A DNA stretch of 64,000 nucleotides from Elusimicrobiota bacterium (lineage in GTDB: Bacteria > Elusimicrobiota > Elusimicrobia > Elusimicrobiales > UBA9959), in the NCBI GenBank assembly GCA_012517285.1, contig JAAYVG010000014.1, positions 26,040 to 90,039 of the forward strand, read 5' to 3'. Shown piece by piece: positions 1 through 9,240 of the stretch (its first letter is position 1; every line of letters starts with the position of its first letter). The position numbers were made by a program, and so were the translations under genes. The notes under the pieces were generated by a model. That model had not been told where the DNA came from and ran no database searches. It saw only the letters and a list, made by a program, of their open reading frames with translations.

Positions 1-4
1 AACC

Positions 5-1537
5 CTATTTATTCTTCCTATATCCCTTTCTGGTTGCCTGCTTGCTTACTGTTTCGATTATTGCCTTTCCTAAATCCTTTGGACCCTCAGTTTGCTTCGT
101 CTCTATAAACTTTTCCCTTTTAACCCTATTATCATCTATCTCATGTCTTATCTTTTTCCTTTCTTCAAGTCTTTGATTTATATAATTTTTCAGTTCATCT
201 TTTTTCATTTTTTTTAGTTCATCTGGAAGCTGTTCTTTTTTTATCTCATCTATTTTTATATTACCATTTTCTATAGCAGTTATTAAGTCCCATGAGGAAT
301 AAGATGCCCCTGCCATAGGTGATGCAGCATAGCTTGCCCTTTCTGCCATAACAGACTTTGATTGCTTAGTAGCTTCTTTATCAAGCATGGCCTTTTCCTC
401 TAATTTTTTTGCTCCATCAGTTCCATAAGGTATATATGTTTGATTTAATTTACTGTTAAGCTCTGCTATTTTATCGTCATAAGGTGTTTCTATGGATGCT
501 ATATAGTTTTGATCTATGCTGTTATAATCTCCATCTGCAAGCAATGCTGCGTCCTTCCATTTCTGGGCTATACCCTGCTGAGCAGGACCGCAGAATATTG
601 TGTTTACAAAGATTCCTTTTGATTTAGCAAGGGTTACAGCATCTTCAAATCTCACATCACCTTGGGTAAATGGTTCATTACCGGCAATAAATATTGCCTT
701 ATAAACATCATCATTTTTACTCCATTTTAAATCTTTTACAGCATCCTTTATAACAGCTCCGCAGTACTCATCCCCTCCATTTGTTTTGAGTGCAAATAAT
801 TCTTTTGAGACGCTGTCCATATCGCTGGTAAAGTCAAGCACCTTTCTTATATAACCATTCTCCTTTGATAAACTATTGTTCCCATACTCATAAAGGGCAA
901 CCTCAATCATGTTTCCATTTCCATCTTTTTCATATCTTGATAACTCATTTACTATTGACCATAACTGTCTCTTTGCTTGATCTATTAAACCATCCATTGA
1001 ATTTGATGTATCAATAAGTATGGCTAATTGCGTGAGTGCTTTTCCTGAGTAGTTTTGAGTTTTTGTGGATACTATAACATTTTCCCAGTCTTTCTCTATA
1101 TCTGATTTTGCCCCAGCAATTATCTTCCCAGTTTTTACATCTATTATCCTTGAGTTGATCTCCAATCTGTTGTTTTTTAAATCGTTTATGCTCCCTGTGA
1201 GTATGTAATTAGCACCGGTCAGCTCTCCTATCTTTAATATATCCTTTTCATCTATTGCACCGCTTTGCTGAAGTTTCATTTCGGATAATACTTTATCAAT
1301 AAGCTCTCTTTCTATAAGCGTGATTCCATTTCTATTTGAAAATGATGTAGTTATCCTTTCCTGAACTATCTTTGGATCAGTAGATTTTTGGTTTATACTT
1401 TTAAAATCTGTAATTGCTAACTTAACATCTGGTTTATCCTTTATTTTATTATATAATTCATCACACATACCATCAATTGACTTTGAATAACAGTTAATGG
1501 ATAAAAACATCATTAAAAAACCTGCAAAAAATTTCAT
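5..1537 (-). CDS. Secreted protein with N-terminal FlgO/CsgG-like domain and von Willebrand factor A-like domain
   Basis: Signal peptide-like start MKFFAGFLMMFLSINCYS; 'ANYILTGSINDLKNNRLEINSRIIDVKTGKII' resembles FlgO/CsgG-type domains; 'AILIDTSNSMDGLIDQAK' is a MIDAS-like DxSxS vWA motif. Confidence 0.7.
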   Translation of the reverse strand: MKFFAGFLMMFLSINCYSKSIDGMCDELYNKIKDKPDVKLAITDFKSINQKSTDPKIVQERITTSFSNRNGITLIERELIDKVLSEMKLQQSGAIDEKDILKIGELTGANYILTGSINDLKNNRLEINSRIIDVKTGKIIAGAKSDIEKDWENVIVSTKTQNYSGKALTQLAILIDTSNSMDGLIDQAKRQLWSIVNELSRYEKDGNGNMIEVALYEYGNNSLSKENGYIRKVLDFTSDMDSVSKELFALKTNGGDEYCGAVIKDAVKDLKWSKNDDVYKAIFIAGNEPFTQGDVRFEDAVTLAKSKGIFVNTIFCGPAQQGIAQKWKDAALLADGDYNSIDQNYIASIETPYDDKIAELNSKLNQTYIPYGTDGAKKLEEKAMLDKEATKQSKSVMAERASYAASPMAGASYSSWDLITAIENGNIKIDEIKKEQLPDELKKMKKDELKNYINQRLEERKKIRHEIDDNRVKREKFIETKQTEGPKDLGKAIIETVSKQATRKGYRKNK

Positions 1538-1572
1538 AAAACCCTCCTATTTTTTTATTATATAATATTTTA

Positions 1573-2223
1573 ATGAATGCCCAGTATAAAATTATATACG
1601 AAAACGGTGACTTTATTGTAGTATCAAAAGAAACTGGCATCCCTGTTATAAGGGGGCGTGGTGGATTGAAAGATAAATTGAGTTTATATGATGTTTTGAA
1701 AGAAAGATACAAAGAGATTTTTGTTGTCCATAGAATTGATAGAGATACAAGCGGGCTTGTCATATTTGCAAAAAATACTAAAACACATAGAGAACTCTCA
1801 ATTAAATTTGAAAGAAGAGAGGTAAAAAAGAATTATTTAGCAGTTGTGTGGGGAAAACCTGAGAAAATATTTGAGGTTATTGATAAACCACTTTTTCAGT
1901 ATGGCTCTGGTAGAGTCGGTGTATCTGATAATGGAAAAAAGTCTGTAACAGAGGTGGAATTTTTAAAAGAGATATCCTCTGACTTTTCACTTGTTGAGGC
2001 AAGGCCACTCACAGGCAGGCGTCACCAGATAAGGGTTCATCTTTATTCGTCTGGTCATCCTGTGGTTGGTGATAGGCTTTATGGTGATAAAGTTATGCAG
2101 CTAAGATGTCCACGTCTTATGCTTCACTCCTGTTGCATTGAGTTTTATCTATTTGATAATCATTATGTATTTAATGACCGTGAAGATTTTTTGGATTATG
2201 TATCAACATCCTTCATAAAATAA
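1573..2223 (+). CDS. RluA-family pseudouridine synthase
   Basis: 'VVHRIDRDTSGLVIFAKN' (HRLDxxTSG catalytic motif) and 'RPLTGRRHQIRVHL'. Confidence 0.9.
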   Translation: MNAQYKIIYENGDFIVVSKETGIPVIRGRGGLKDKLSLYDVLKERYKEIFVVHRIDRDTSGLVIFAKNTKTHRELSIKFERREVKKNYLAVVWGKPEKIFEVIDKPLFQYGSGRVGVSDNGKKSVTEVEFLKEISSDFSLVEARPLTGRRHQIRVHLYSSGHPVVGDRLYGDKVMQLRCPRLMLHSCCIEFYLFDNHYVFNDREDFLDYVSTSFIK

Positions 2224-2305
2224 TTAATGTTTTAAAATTCAGATTAAAAATTGTAGAATAATTCTAATAATATATTGAGTATGATTTTATAAAATTAAAG
2301 GGAGG

Positions 2306-3847
2306 ATGATGCTTTCAAAGGTTTTGTCCCTCGGGTTTAAGGGAATAGATGGCTTTGGTGTTACTGTTGAGGTCGATGTTGCAGGTGGATTGCCATCCTT
2401 TAATATTGTTGGGCTTCCTGATACTAATATAAAGGAGTCAAGGGATAGGGTTTTAAGTGCGATAAAAAATTCTGGATTTGAACTGCCTTCCAAAAAGATT
2501 GTTGTAAACCTTGCTCCTGCCGAAATAAAAAAAACAGGAACTCATTACGATCTCCCAATAGCTGTTGGCATAATCCTTGCCCTTGATGGCAACAGAGTCT
2601 GTGGCAACGTTGATATATCTAAGATAGGTTTTGTTGGTGAGTTAGCACTTGATGGAAGCATAAAGCCTGTCATAGGAATACTTCCTATGCTTATATCCAT
2701 GAAAGAGCAATCACTTTTTGATATGGTCATTATTCCCGAGCAGAATGCGAGAGAGGCTATGTTGAGTGAGGTTAATTTTCTTACAGCAAAAAATCTGAAT
2801 GATGTTTTTTTATTTCTCAAGGGTGATATGACTCTTTCTTCATCATTAACATCTGTGGATTCTCCAGCTGTTAAAAAGGAATCTGTTGATTTCTCTGATG
2901 TTAAGGGTCAGCCATATGCTAAAAGAGCTATGGAGATAGCAGCAGCAGGATTTCATAATATAATAATGATAGGCCCACCAGGTAGTGGTAAGAGTATGCT
3001 TGCTAAAAGACTACACACAATAATGCCACCTATGACCAAGTCTGAAATTCTTGAAACCACTAAGATTTATTCTGTAAGTGGGCATAGCCTTAAAGGGCTT
3101 GTCACTGAAAGACCATTCAGGGAACCACATCATACAATATCCGATGTGGCATTGATAGGTGGGGGAACAAATCCAAAGCCGGGGGAAATCTCTCTTTCCC
3201 ACAACGGGGTTCTTTTCCTTGATGAATTTTCTGAGTTTTCAAGGACTGCTATAGAGGCTATGAGAGAACCTCTTGAGACTCATAAGATCACTGTTTCAAG
3301 GGTAAAGGATACAATAACATATCCCGCTAATTTTCTTCTTGTGGCAAGTTCAAACCCATGCCCGTGTGGTTATTTTGGTCATCCAGTAAAAAAATGTTCC
3401 TGCACACCACTTCAGATAAAGAAATACCGTTCAAAGATATCTGGCCCAATACTTGATAGAATAGACATCCATATAGATGTTCTGCCAGTAAAGTTTTCTG
3501 ATTGGTCAAAAGATTTTAAATCTGAAAGCTCAGCTGATATATATAAACGTGTTTGCAGGGCAATTTCTATACAGATGGAAAGATTTGATGGTCAGGTAAG
3601 GTTTAATTCTATGATGACACCGAAGGAAATAAAAAAATACTGTGCTGTAAATAATGATGTGCTTTCTATGCTTGAAAAAATAATGGACAGGATGGGATAC
3701 TCTGCAAGAAGTCTTGATAAAATAATGAAGGTTGCAAGGACAATAGCTGATCTCGCTGGCGAAAAGGATATAAAAAAAGAAAATGTAATAGAGGCTATAC
3801 ACTACAGAATACTTGATAAGAGTATTGTATTTGATAGCAGTTATTAG
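2306..3847 (+). CDS. comM: YifB/ComM-family Mg chelatase-like AAA ATPase
   Basis: 'IGPPGSGKSMLAKRLHTIMPP' Walker A, 'REPHHTISDVALIGGG', 'HNGVLFLDEFSEF', 'SSNPCPCGYFG'. Confidence 0.93.
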   Translation: MMLSKVLSLGFKGIDGFGVTVEVDVAGGLPSFNIVGLPDTNIKESRDRVLSAIKNSGFELPSKKIVVNLAPAEIKKTGTHYDLPIAVGIILALDGNRVCGNVDISKIGFVGELALDGSIKPVIGILPMLISMKEQSLFDMVIIPEQNAREAMLSEVNFLTAKNLNDVFLFLKGDMTLSSSLTSVDSPAVKKESVDFSDVKGQPYAKRAMEIAAAGFHNIIMIGPPGSGKSMLAKRLHTIMPPMTKSEILETTKIYSVSGHSLKGLVTERPFREPHHTISDVALIGGGTNPKPGEISLSHNGVLFLDEFSEFSRTAIEAMREPLETHKITVSRVKDTITYPANFLLVASSNPCPCGYFGHPVKKCSCTPLQIKKYRSKISGPILDRIDIHIDVLPVKFSDWSKDFKSESSADIYKRVCRAISIQMERFDGQVRFNSMMTPKEIKKYCAVNNDVLSMLEKIMDRMGYSARSLDKIMKVARTIADLAGEKDIKKENVIEAIHYRILDKSIVFDSSY

Positions 3848-3848
3848 T

Positions 3849-4443
3849 TAGGGGACACTGAAAAAGCCTAACGGTGGAGATTTTATAAATGAGAAACTGT
3901 ATAAAAAGTTTAAAAATTTATATCAAAACTGCAAAGTTTTTGATCTCTAATATTAAAAAAGCGTGCAGTTTTTACCACCTTTTGGCTAGACTGAGGGTCA
4001 CTAAGATAATATCCTACTTTGGAGGTTCAGATTTGGATTGTATGCGAGGCGTGACGAATGAGCATAGCGTTGGCTATATGAATGAGGAGCAACGAAGCAG
4101 ACGGCCAAATATGAACCTTCCCTTTCCTTTGAAGGAAAGGGACTGGTTGCTTTTTGGCTATGACTGCGTCACTCGTCGCTCATATAGTCCCGCTATATTC
4201 GTTCCTCGTTTCTTGTCTCACTTAAAAATCAACTCAGCCAAAGTGAATAGTATCTCAGTGACCCTCAGTAATTGCCGATTTTTTGGCTACCCCGATTTAT
4301 CGGGGCTCGTCGTTTACAGACCTTATTTAGGTATGCTCACTCCTCGCTCCTCGTCTCGCCCGCCTGCCTACGCCCAAGCGGCTTCGGCATACTTAAAAAA
4401 TTGGCTAATTTATAGCACAAATAGACTTTTTCAGTGTCCCCTA
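3849..4443. mobile_element. MITE-like element with TA duplication, carrying a nested insert
   Basis: TA|GGGGACACTGAAAAAG ... CTTTTTCAGTGTCCCC|TA terminal inverted repeats; left ~125 bp matches the reverse complement of the 49041-49190 element; starts directly after the comM-like stop codon. Confidence 0.75.
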
Positions 4444-4462
4444 GTTACAAGGAGAAGAATTT

Positions 4463-5215
4463 ATGTTAAATATTATTCTTTTTTTGTTTTTTAACAGTAA
4501 TTTTTTAATGGCTGAAAGTTCTACATCAAAATATACTGTTAAAATTGGAGATTGTCTTTACAGGATAGCAGAGAAATATTATAATGATGGTGAAAAGTGG
4601 AGATTGATATATAATGCAAACTCTGATATGATAAAAAATCCAGACCTTATATATCCTGATATGACTTTTTCCATCCCTTTTATGGGGGAAAATAAAACTG
4701 GTATGGATGCTGTTGTGGATAGTAGCTCTGAATATAATAGAGTTAATACATTATCAGATACAGTTGCGACTGCTGGTGTAATTTCCTCAGAGATAAACAA
4801 AAATGATGATGAAAATGATTCTGACTCTACACAAGAGTTGGCTCAAAGGGATGATGATGATTTGAGTGGAGAGCTTCCATTAACACAGGCTCCATTTAAT
4901 GTGTCAGAGAATAGAATAAAGGTTGAGAAAAATTTTTTTGATGGTAAGATTGTTAGTGGAGCTGATAAAAATTCCGAGTCAAATATTTTTGCCAGAGGAG
5001 ATACAATAAAAATCTCGCTTAATAAAAAAAGTATTCCGAGTGAAATAAATCTCATAAACATATATATGTTAATCCATAAAAAGAAAAACTATTACATAGC
5101 AGAAAAGGTGGCGGAGTGTTCCAATTGCATTATGAGTGGTAATGACCTTGTATGTATAATAACAGACATCAGCCATGCTGTTGAAAAAGGATATCCAATT
5201 AAAATATGGAAATAA
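4463..5215 (+). CDS. LysM domain protein
   Basis: 'YTVKIGDCLYRIAEKYYNDGEKWRLIYNANSDMIKNPDLIYPDMTFSIP' LysM motif after a signal peptide-like N-terminus. Confidence 0.8.
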   Translation: MLNIILFLFFNSNFLMAESSTSKYTVKIGDCLYRIAEKYYNDGEKWRLIYNANSDMIKNPDLIYPDMTFSIPFMGENKTGMDAVVDSSSEYNRVNTLSDTVATAGVISSEINKNDDENDSDSTQELAQRDDDDLSGELPLTQAPFNVSENRIKVEKNFFDGKIVSGADKNSESNIFARGDTIKISLNKKSIPSEINLINIYMLIHKKKNYYIAEKVAECSNCIMSGNDLVCIITDISHAVEKGYPIKIWK

Positions 5216-6312
5216 ATGAAAAATTATGTTTGCTGAAGCTTAATGCTGGTTCATTATATGATGATAACACATGGATGATAAATGTTCTCAATTCTCAAAA
5301 AAAGGCCTCTGTATTTTTCGAAAATGACCTGAGGAATTTCATAGAAAACGATGATATCCTTGAAAAAAACAAAAAAATTATTGATGATGCAAAAAAATTT
5401 GATGCGGAACAAGAGCTGAACAATTGTGAAAAAAATGGTATATGCGTTATAACATATCTTGATGAGGATTATCCTGATTCACTTAGGGATATCCCAAATC
5501 CTCCGCTTGCCCTTTATATTAAAGGAAATTTTTGTAAATCTCTTTCAATTTCAATAGTAGGAACAAGACATCCAACAGAGTATGGCTTGAAAAATGCATC
5601 GGTTTTTGCATATCAGCTGGCATCTGCGGGCATAGTCATAACAAGTGGTCTTGCAAGGGGTATAGATACTGTGTCCCATAAAAATGCCTTGAAAGCAAAG
5701 GGGAAAACTGTGGCTGTCATAGGCTCGGGGCTTGATAGAATATATCCACCAGAAAACAAGGATCTTACCTCAGATATTGTATTGAATGGTGGTAGTGTTT
5801 TGAGTGAGTATCCACTTGGCACCTCTCCTTTAAAATTTAATTTTCCAAAAAGAAACAGAATAATATCAGCCCTCTCCTTTGCAACACTCGTTATAGAGGG
5901 GGATTATAACTCTGGCTCACTCATAACAGCAAGATATGCAATAGAGCAGGGAAGGGATGTTATGGCGGTGCCGGGAAGAATTGATAGCAGGCTTTCCAAC
6001 GGACCAAATAAATTAATAAAGGATGGGGCATATCCTATTACAAATGTTATGGATATAATATCGCTGATCCCGTTTAGTGAGATTCAAAGGATGAATATTA
6101 AAAATATAGATATTGTTGAAGAAAAAAAACTTGATGTGAGTGATAGAGCAAAAGAAATATACGAGCTTTTGAAGGTCAGAAATGCACTGACTCCTGATGA
6201 AATATCCATTATGCTCAAAATTGATATATCAGAACTTTTCAATTATATCTTTGAACTGGAGTCATTAAATGCGGTTGTACTCTTAGCAGGAAAATATAAG
6301 ATAAATTATTAA
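5206..6312 (+). CDS. dprA: DNA-processing protein DprA
   Basis: 'SIVGTRHPTEYGLKNA', 'VITSGLARGIDTVSHKNAL', 'VIGSGLDRIYPPENKDL', 'GSLITARYAIEQGRDVMAVPG'. Confidence 0.95.
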   Translation: MEINEKLCLLKLNAGSLYDDNTWMINVLNSQKKASVFFENDLRNFIENDDILEKNKKIIDDAKKFDAEQELNNCEKNGICVITYLDEDYPDSLRDIPNPPLALYIKGNFCKSLSISIVGTRHPTEYGLKNASVFAYQLASAGIVITSGLARGIDTVSHKNALKAKGKTVAVIGSGLDRIYPPENKDLTSDIVLNGGSVLSEYPLGTSPLKFNFPKRNRIISALSFATLVIEGDYNSGSLITARYAIEQGRDVMAVPGRIDSRLSNGPNKLIKDGAYPITNVMDIISLIPFSEIQRMNIKNIDIVEEKKLDVSDRAKEIYELLKVRNALTPDEISIMLKIDISELFNYIFELESLNAVVLLAGKYKINY

Positions 6313-6493
6313 TTTCATAGTAGATTTCAATTGATATTTCAGTAATTAAAAATTATACCAATATTTACAATCATTAACCAGAATAAAATTTAGTACAAAA
6401 AAATCATAAAATAATTTTATTTTACGATTTATATTGATTTAAGCTGAAATATTCTGTCTAATGAGATCAAAATCATTTCTTTGTTAAAGTTAA

Positions 6494-6531
6494 TTAGCAC
6501 TCTTGACAAGTGATTGCCAATTTATTATAAT
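6494..6531 (+). promoter_or_regulatory. CIRCE-like operator overlapping a sigma-70 promoter upstream of hsp20
   Basis: TTAGCACTC-N9-GATTGCCAA (consensus TTAGCACTC-N9-GAGTGCTAA) at 6494-6520; TTGACA (6503-6508), 17 bp, TATAAT (6526-6531). Confidence 0.75.
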
Positions 6532-6586
6532 ATAATTAGCAGTTAATATTAGAGACTGCTAAAAATGGTCTTTTTAAGGAGGGTAT

Positions 6587-7009
6587 ATGGCAAAAGAGTT
6601 AACAACCTTAAATGACAGTGATATAATTCATACTTGGTTTGATGATATTTTTGACAATGAGATGAGCTTGCCTCTTATGAAGATTAAAAATCCAAAAATA
6701 GATCTCAAAGAGACAGAAAAGGAAATAATAGTTAATGCTGAAATACCAGGTGTTGACAAAAAGGATATAAAACTTGACCTCAATGAGAACTCTCTTACCA
6801 TATCATACGAAAAAAAGATGGAAAAGGATGAGAAGAACAAGGGTGGATGGAGAATTATAGAGAGAAGTTATGGAAGCTTTGCGAGAACTATTCCTCTTCC
6901 ACAGCCTGTGGATGAAAATTCTGCAAAGGCTACATACAAGGATGGTGTGCTGAACATAGTTCTTAAAAAAACAAAGGAAACAAAGAACAATAGAATAACA
7001 ATTGAATAG
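6587..7009 (+). CDS. Hsp20/alpha-crystallin small heat shock protein
   Basis: 'IDLKETEKEIIVNAEIPGVDKKDIKLDLNENSLTI' ... 'FARTIPLPQPVDENSAKATYKDGVLNIVLKK'. Confidence 0.95.
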   Translation: MAKELTTLNDSDIIHTWFDDIFDNEMSLPLMKIKNPKIDLKETEKEIIVNAEIPGVDKKDIKLDLNENSLTISYEKKMEKDEKNKGGWRIIERSYGSFARTIPLPQPVDENSAKATYKDGVLNIVLKKTKETKNNRITIE

Positions 7010-7019
7010 TCATGTCTGT

Positions 7020-7042
7020 GAGGGGAGAATTATTCTCCCCTC
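7020..7042 (+). terminator. Intergenic stem-loop after hsp20
   Basis: GAGGGGAGAA-TTA-TTCTCCCCTC, 10-bp perfect stem; no strong T-tract, so may be a processing or attenuation hairpin. Confidence 0.5.
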
Positions 7043-7073
7043 ATTCTAAATAATTTATAAATAGGGAGGGATT

Positions 7074-7703
7074 ATGAACAAGACTGTTGTTATGGTAGTG
7101 GGAATAGTAGCAGTTGTAGTTATTCTTTGTGCTTTTTTATGGGCAAAAAGCAAAACAGAATCTAAAAAAAATGAGATAGTTGATATGCCTTATCTGAGTA
7201 ATATAGATAAAATTGTTGAGAATGAGATTAAAAAACATAATGAGCTAAGCAAAGAATTCTTTGATAGTATATTTAGCTCTAAATTCTTCTCAAGGGATTA
7301 TAATCCATTTGAAGAAATAGACAGGTTTGATAAAGAAATAATGAAACTGCTTGATGAAAGAGATAAAAAAATATTTTCTGATTCCTTCAATAAATGGTTT
7401 AACGAAAGGATTGATGCAACTGATATGAGTATAAAGAATTATGAGACAGAAAAAGAGTATGTTATGGAGTTAAGCATACCTGATGCTAAGGGAAAAAACA
7501 TATCAGTAGAGATAAAGAAGGATTATCTTAAAGTTTCAAGCAAAAGCAGTATATCAAAAGAAGAAAAAAAGAGTGGCTCAGAGTTTAAATCTGCATCATA
7601 CGAGAGCATTGAAAAATACATTAAGCTTCCTGAAAAGCTTTCTGATAAGACTTATACAACAGAAATTAGTGGTGATAAGCTAATCATTAAATTTAAAAAA
7701 TAA
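7074..7703 (+). CDS. Membrane-anchored Hsp20-like protein
   Basis: N-terminal TM helix 'VVMVVGIVAVVVILCAFLWA'; C-terminal Hsp20-like domain 'KEYVMELSIPDAKGKNISVEIKKDYLKVSSK...YIKLPEKLSDKTYTTEISGDKLIIKFKK'. Confidence 0.75.
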   Translation: MNKTVVMVVGIVAVVVILCAFLWAKSKTESKKNEIVDMPYLSNIDKIVENEIKKHNELSKEFFDSIFSSKFFSRDYNPFEEIDRFDKEIMKLLDERDKKIFSDSFNKWFNERIDATDMSIKNYETEKEYVMELSIPDAKGKNISVEIKKDYLKVSSKSSISKEEKKSGSEFKSASYESIEKYIKLPEKLSDKTYTTEISGDKLIIKFKK

Positions 7704-7725
7704 TATTATCAATAAACTCCACTGA

Positions 7726-7765
7726 GGGTATTATGCTATACCAGCATAATACCCTTAATTTTTTT
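7726..7765 (+). terminator. Rho-independent terminator
   Basis: GGGTATTATGCT-loop-AGCATAATACCC followed by TTAATTTTTTT. Confidence 0.85.
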
Positions 7766-7815
7766 ATGTTATATGCTTTCCCCTAAGGACCTACTCAAAT
7801 AAGGGACAATCGGGA

Positions 7816-7844
7816 TTGACATAGATATAAATGACTGCTATTAT
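7816..7844 (+). promoter_or_regulatory. Sigma-70 type promoter for the serine protease gene
   Basis: TTGACA - 17 bp - TATTAT just upstream of 7862. Confidence 0.65.
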
Positions 7845-7861
7845 ATTACAAAGGAAGGCTT

Positions 7862-9130
7862 ATGAGAGAATTAAAGTATATATTTGTTCTGATGCTGATA
7901 ACCGTTGGATTTAGTTCTTTATTTTCTCAGAATTTTGATCTCAACACTGCTATCAATGGTAATTGTGGAATAGTTAGAAGGGTTTCAGTCTATGGAGATG
8001 ATAACAGAGAAGAGTACTGCGCCCAGAATATGATAATAAGGGAGTTGGCTGATTCTGTTGCAGCTTTTTTTAGAGATGATGGACACTCTATAGTTAAATC
8101 AGGTAATACCTACAGATTGGCCCAGACGACACTCTCTCAGAGTGAGAGGCTTTCTCCTGGTGAAAGATTTTCAGATCAACCAGCATCATCCTTTTGCACT
8201 GGCTTCCTTATCAGTGACGATATGATGGTTACAGCTGGTCATTGTGTAAGAGATAATCTCTCTGATGCCTCTGATCATATTGCCTCTGGTTGTAATCAGA
8301 ACACAAGGCAGGGGGTGTATTGTAAGGATATAAAGATAGTCTTTGGATATAAAAAGAATATTGGTGGAATTGTCCCAGTGAGTATATCAGAGGATAATGT
8401 TTATAGTTGTGATAAGGTTGTGGCCCACAGCTTTAATGCTGGTCCTGATTATACTGTAATAAAGCTTGATAGAAAGGTTAAAAATATAAAGCCTTTGGCT
8501 GTTGATAGAAAAAACTCAGCTTTAAAAGTTGGGACAGAAGTTTTTGTCATCGGCCATCCATCAGGACTACCCCTAAAAATAGCTGGTAATGCTGAGGTGA
8601 TAAAATTGAATGAGGATATGCAGGTGAACAGAAATGGGACAAAAATAAATTATCTTAATAAAAACTATTCATTTTTAACAAATCTTGATACATTTCATGG
8701 GAACTCTGGCAGCCCTGTGCTGAATGCTAAAACGCTGATGGTTGAGGGCATACTTGTAAGCGGTGATGAGGATTATGTCCATGATCCATCAAGCACTTCT
8801 ACAAATATTACTGCAAGATACCAAGAACATCCTTCTTCAAACGAATATGGGAGTGGTGTTGGTGAGGTAGCAACAAAGATATCTGTTTTGTCTGTGATTC
8901 CTGTTACTCAGAGAGAAAAGGATATGATTGATATGAACAAAAGGGCTGGTGGTGATCTTTACAGGTATTTGCTGAATGAGCTTTTAAACTATAATAATCA
9001 AAACAACAACGCTATGCAGAATGGTGTCGTTCCAATCCCGAATTTTACTCCTGACAGTGGGGCTGTTATCCAGCATCCAGTATATCATCCTGATAGTATC
9101 CCCATTCCTTCTGCTTCCATAGAGATTTAA
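7862..9130 (+). CDS. Secreted trypsin-like serine protease
   Basis: 'MMVTAGHCVRDN' (His), 'DYTVIKLDR' (Asp), 'FHGNSGSPVLN' (Ser) with a signal peptide-like start. Confidence 0.88.
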   Translation: MRELKYIFVLMLITVGFSSLFSQNFDLNTAINGNCGIVRRVSVYGDDNREEYCAQNMIIRELADSVAAFFRDDGHSIVKSGNTYRLAQTTLSQSERLSPGERFSDQPASSFCTGFLISDDMMVTAGHCVRDNLSDASDHIASGCNQNTRQGVYCKDIKIVFGYKKNIGGIVPVSISEDNVYSCDKVVAHSFNAGPDYTVIKLDRKVKNIKPLAVDRKNSALKVGTEVFVIGHPSGLPLKIAGNAEVIKLNEDMQVNRNGTKINYLNKNYSFLTNLDTFHGNSGSPVLNAKTLMVEGILVSGDEDYVHDPSSTSTNITARYQEHPSSNEYGSGVGEVATKISVLSVIPVTQREKDMIDMNKRAGGDLYRYLLNELLNYNNQNNNAMQNGVVPIPNFTPDSGAVIQHPVYHPDSIPIPSASIEI

Positions 9131-9169
9131 TTTGACCGGGTGTATTAAAAATTATTATAATTTCCTTAT

Positions 9170-9240
9170 GCGGGCGTAGTTCAATGGTAGAACACGAGCC
9201 TTCCAAGCTCGTTACGTGGGTTCGATTCCCATCGCCCGCT
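9170..9240 (+). tRNA. tRNA-Gly (TCC)
   Basis: GCGGGCG...CGCCCGC acceptor stem, D-arm GTTCAATGGTAGAAC, anticodon loop CTTCCAA, T-arm GTGGGTTCGATTCCCAT. Confidence 0.95.

Noticed and set aside
2545-2820. Antisense ORFs throughout the window (for example 2545-2820, 13978-14337, 42345-42857)
   Set aside because: They lie opposite well-supported genes and lack recognisable motifs or ribosome sites
3889-4494. 201-aa plus-strand ORF
   Set aside because: Lies almost wholly inside the MITE-like repeat element; no protein-like composition or ribosome site
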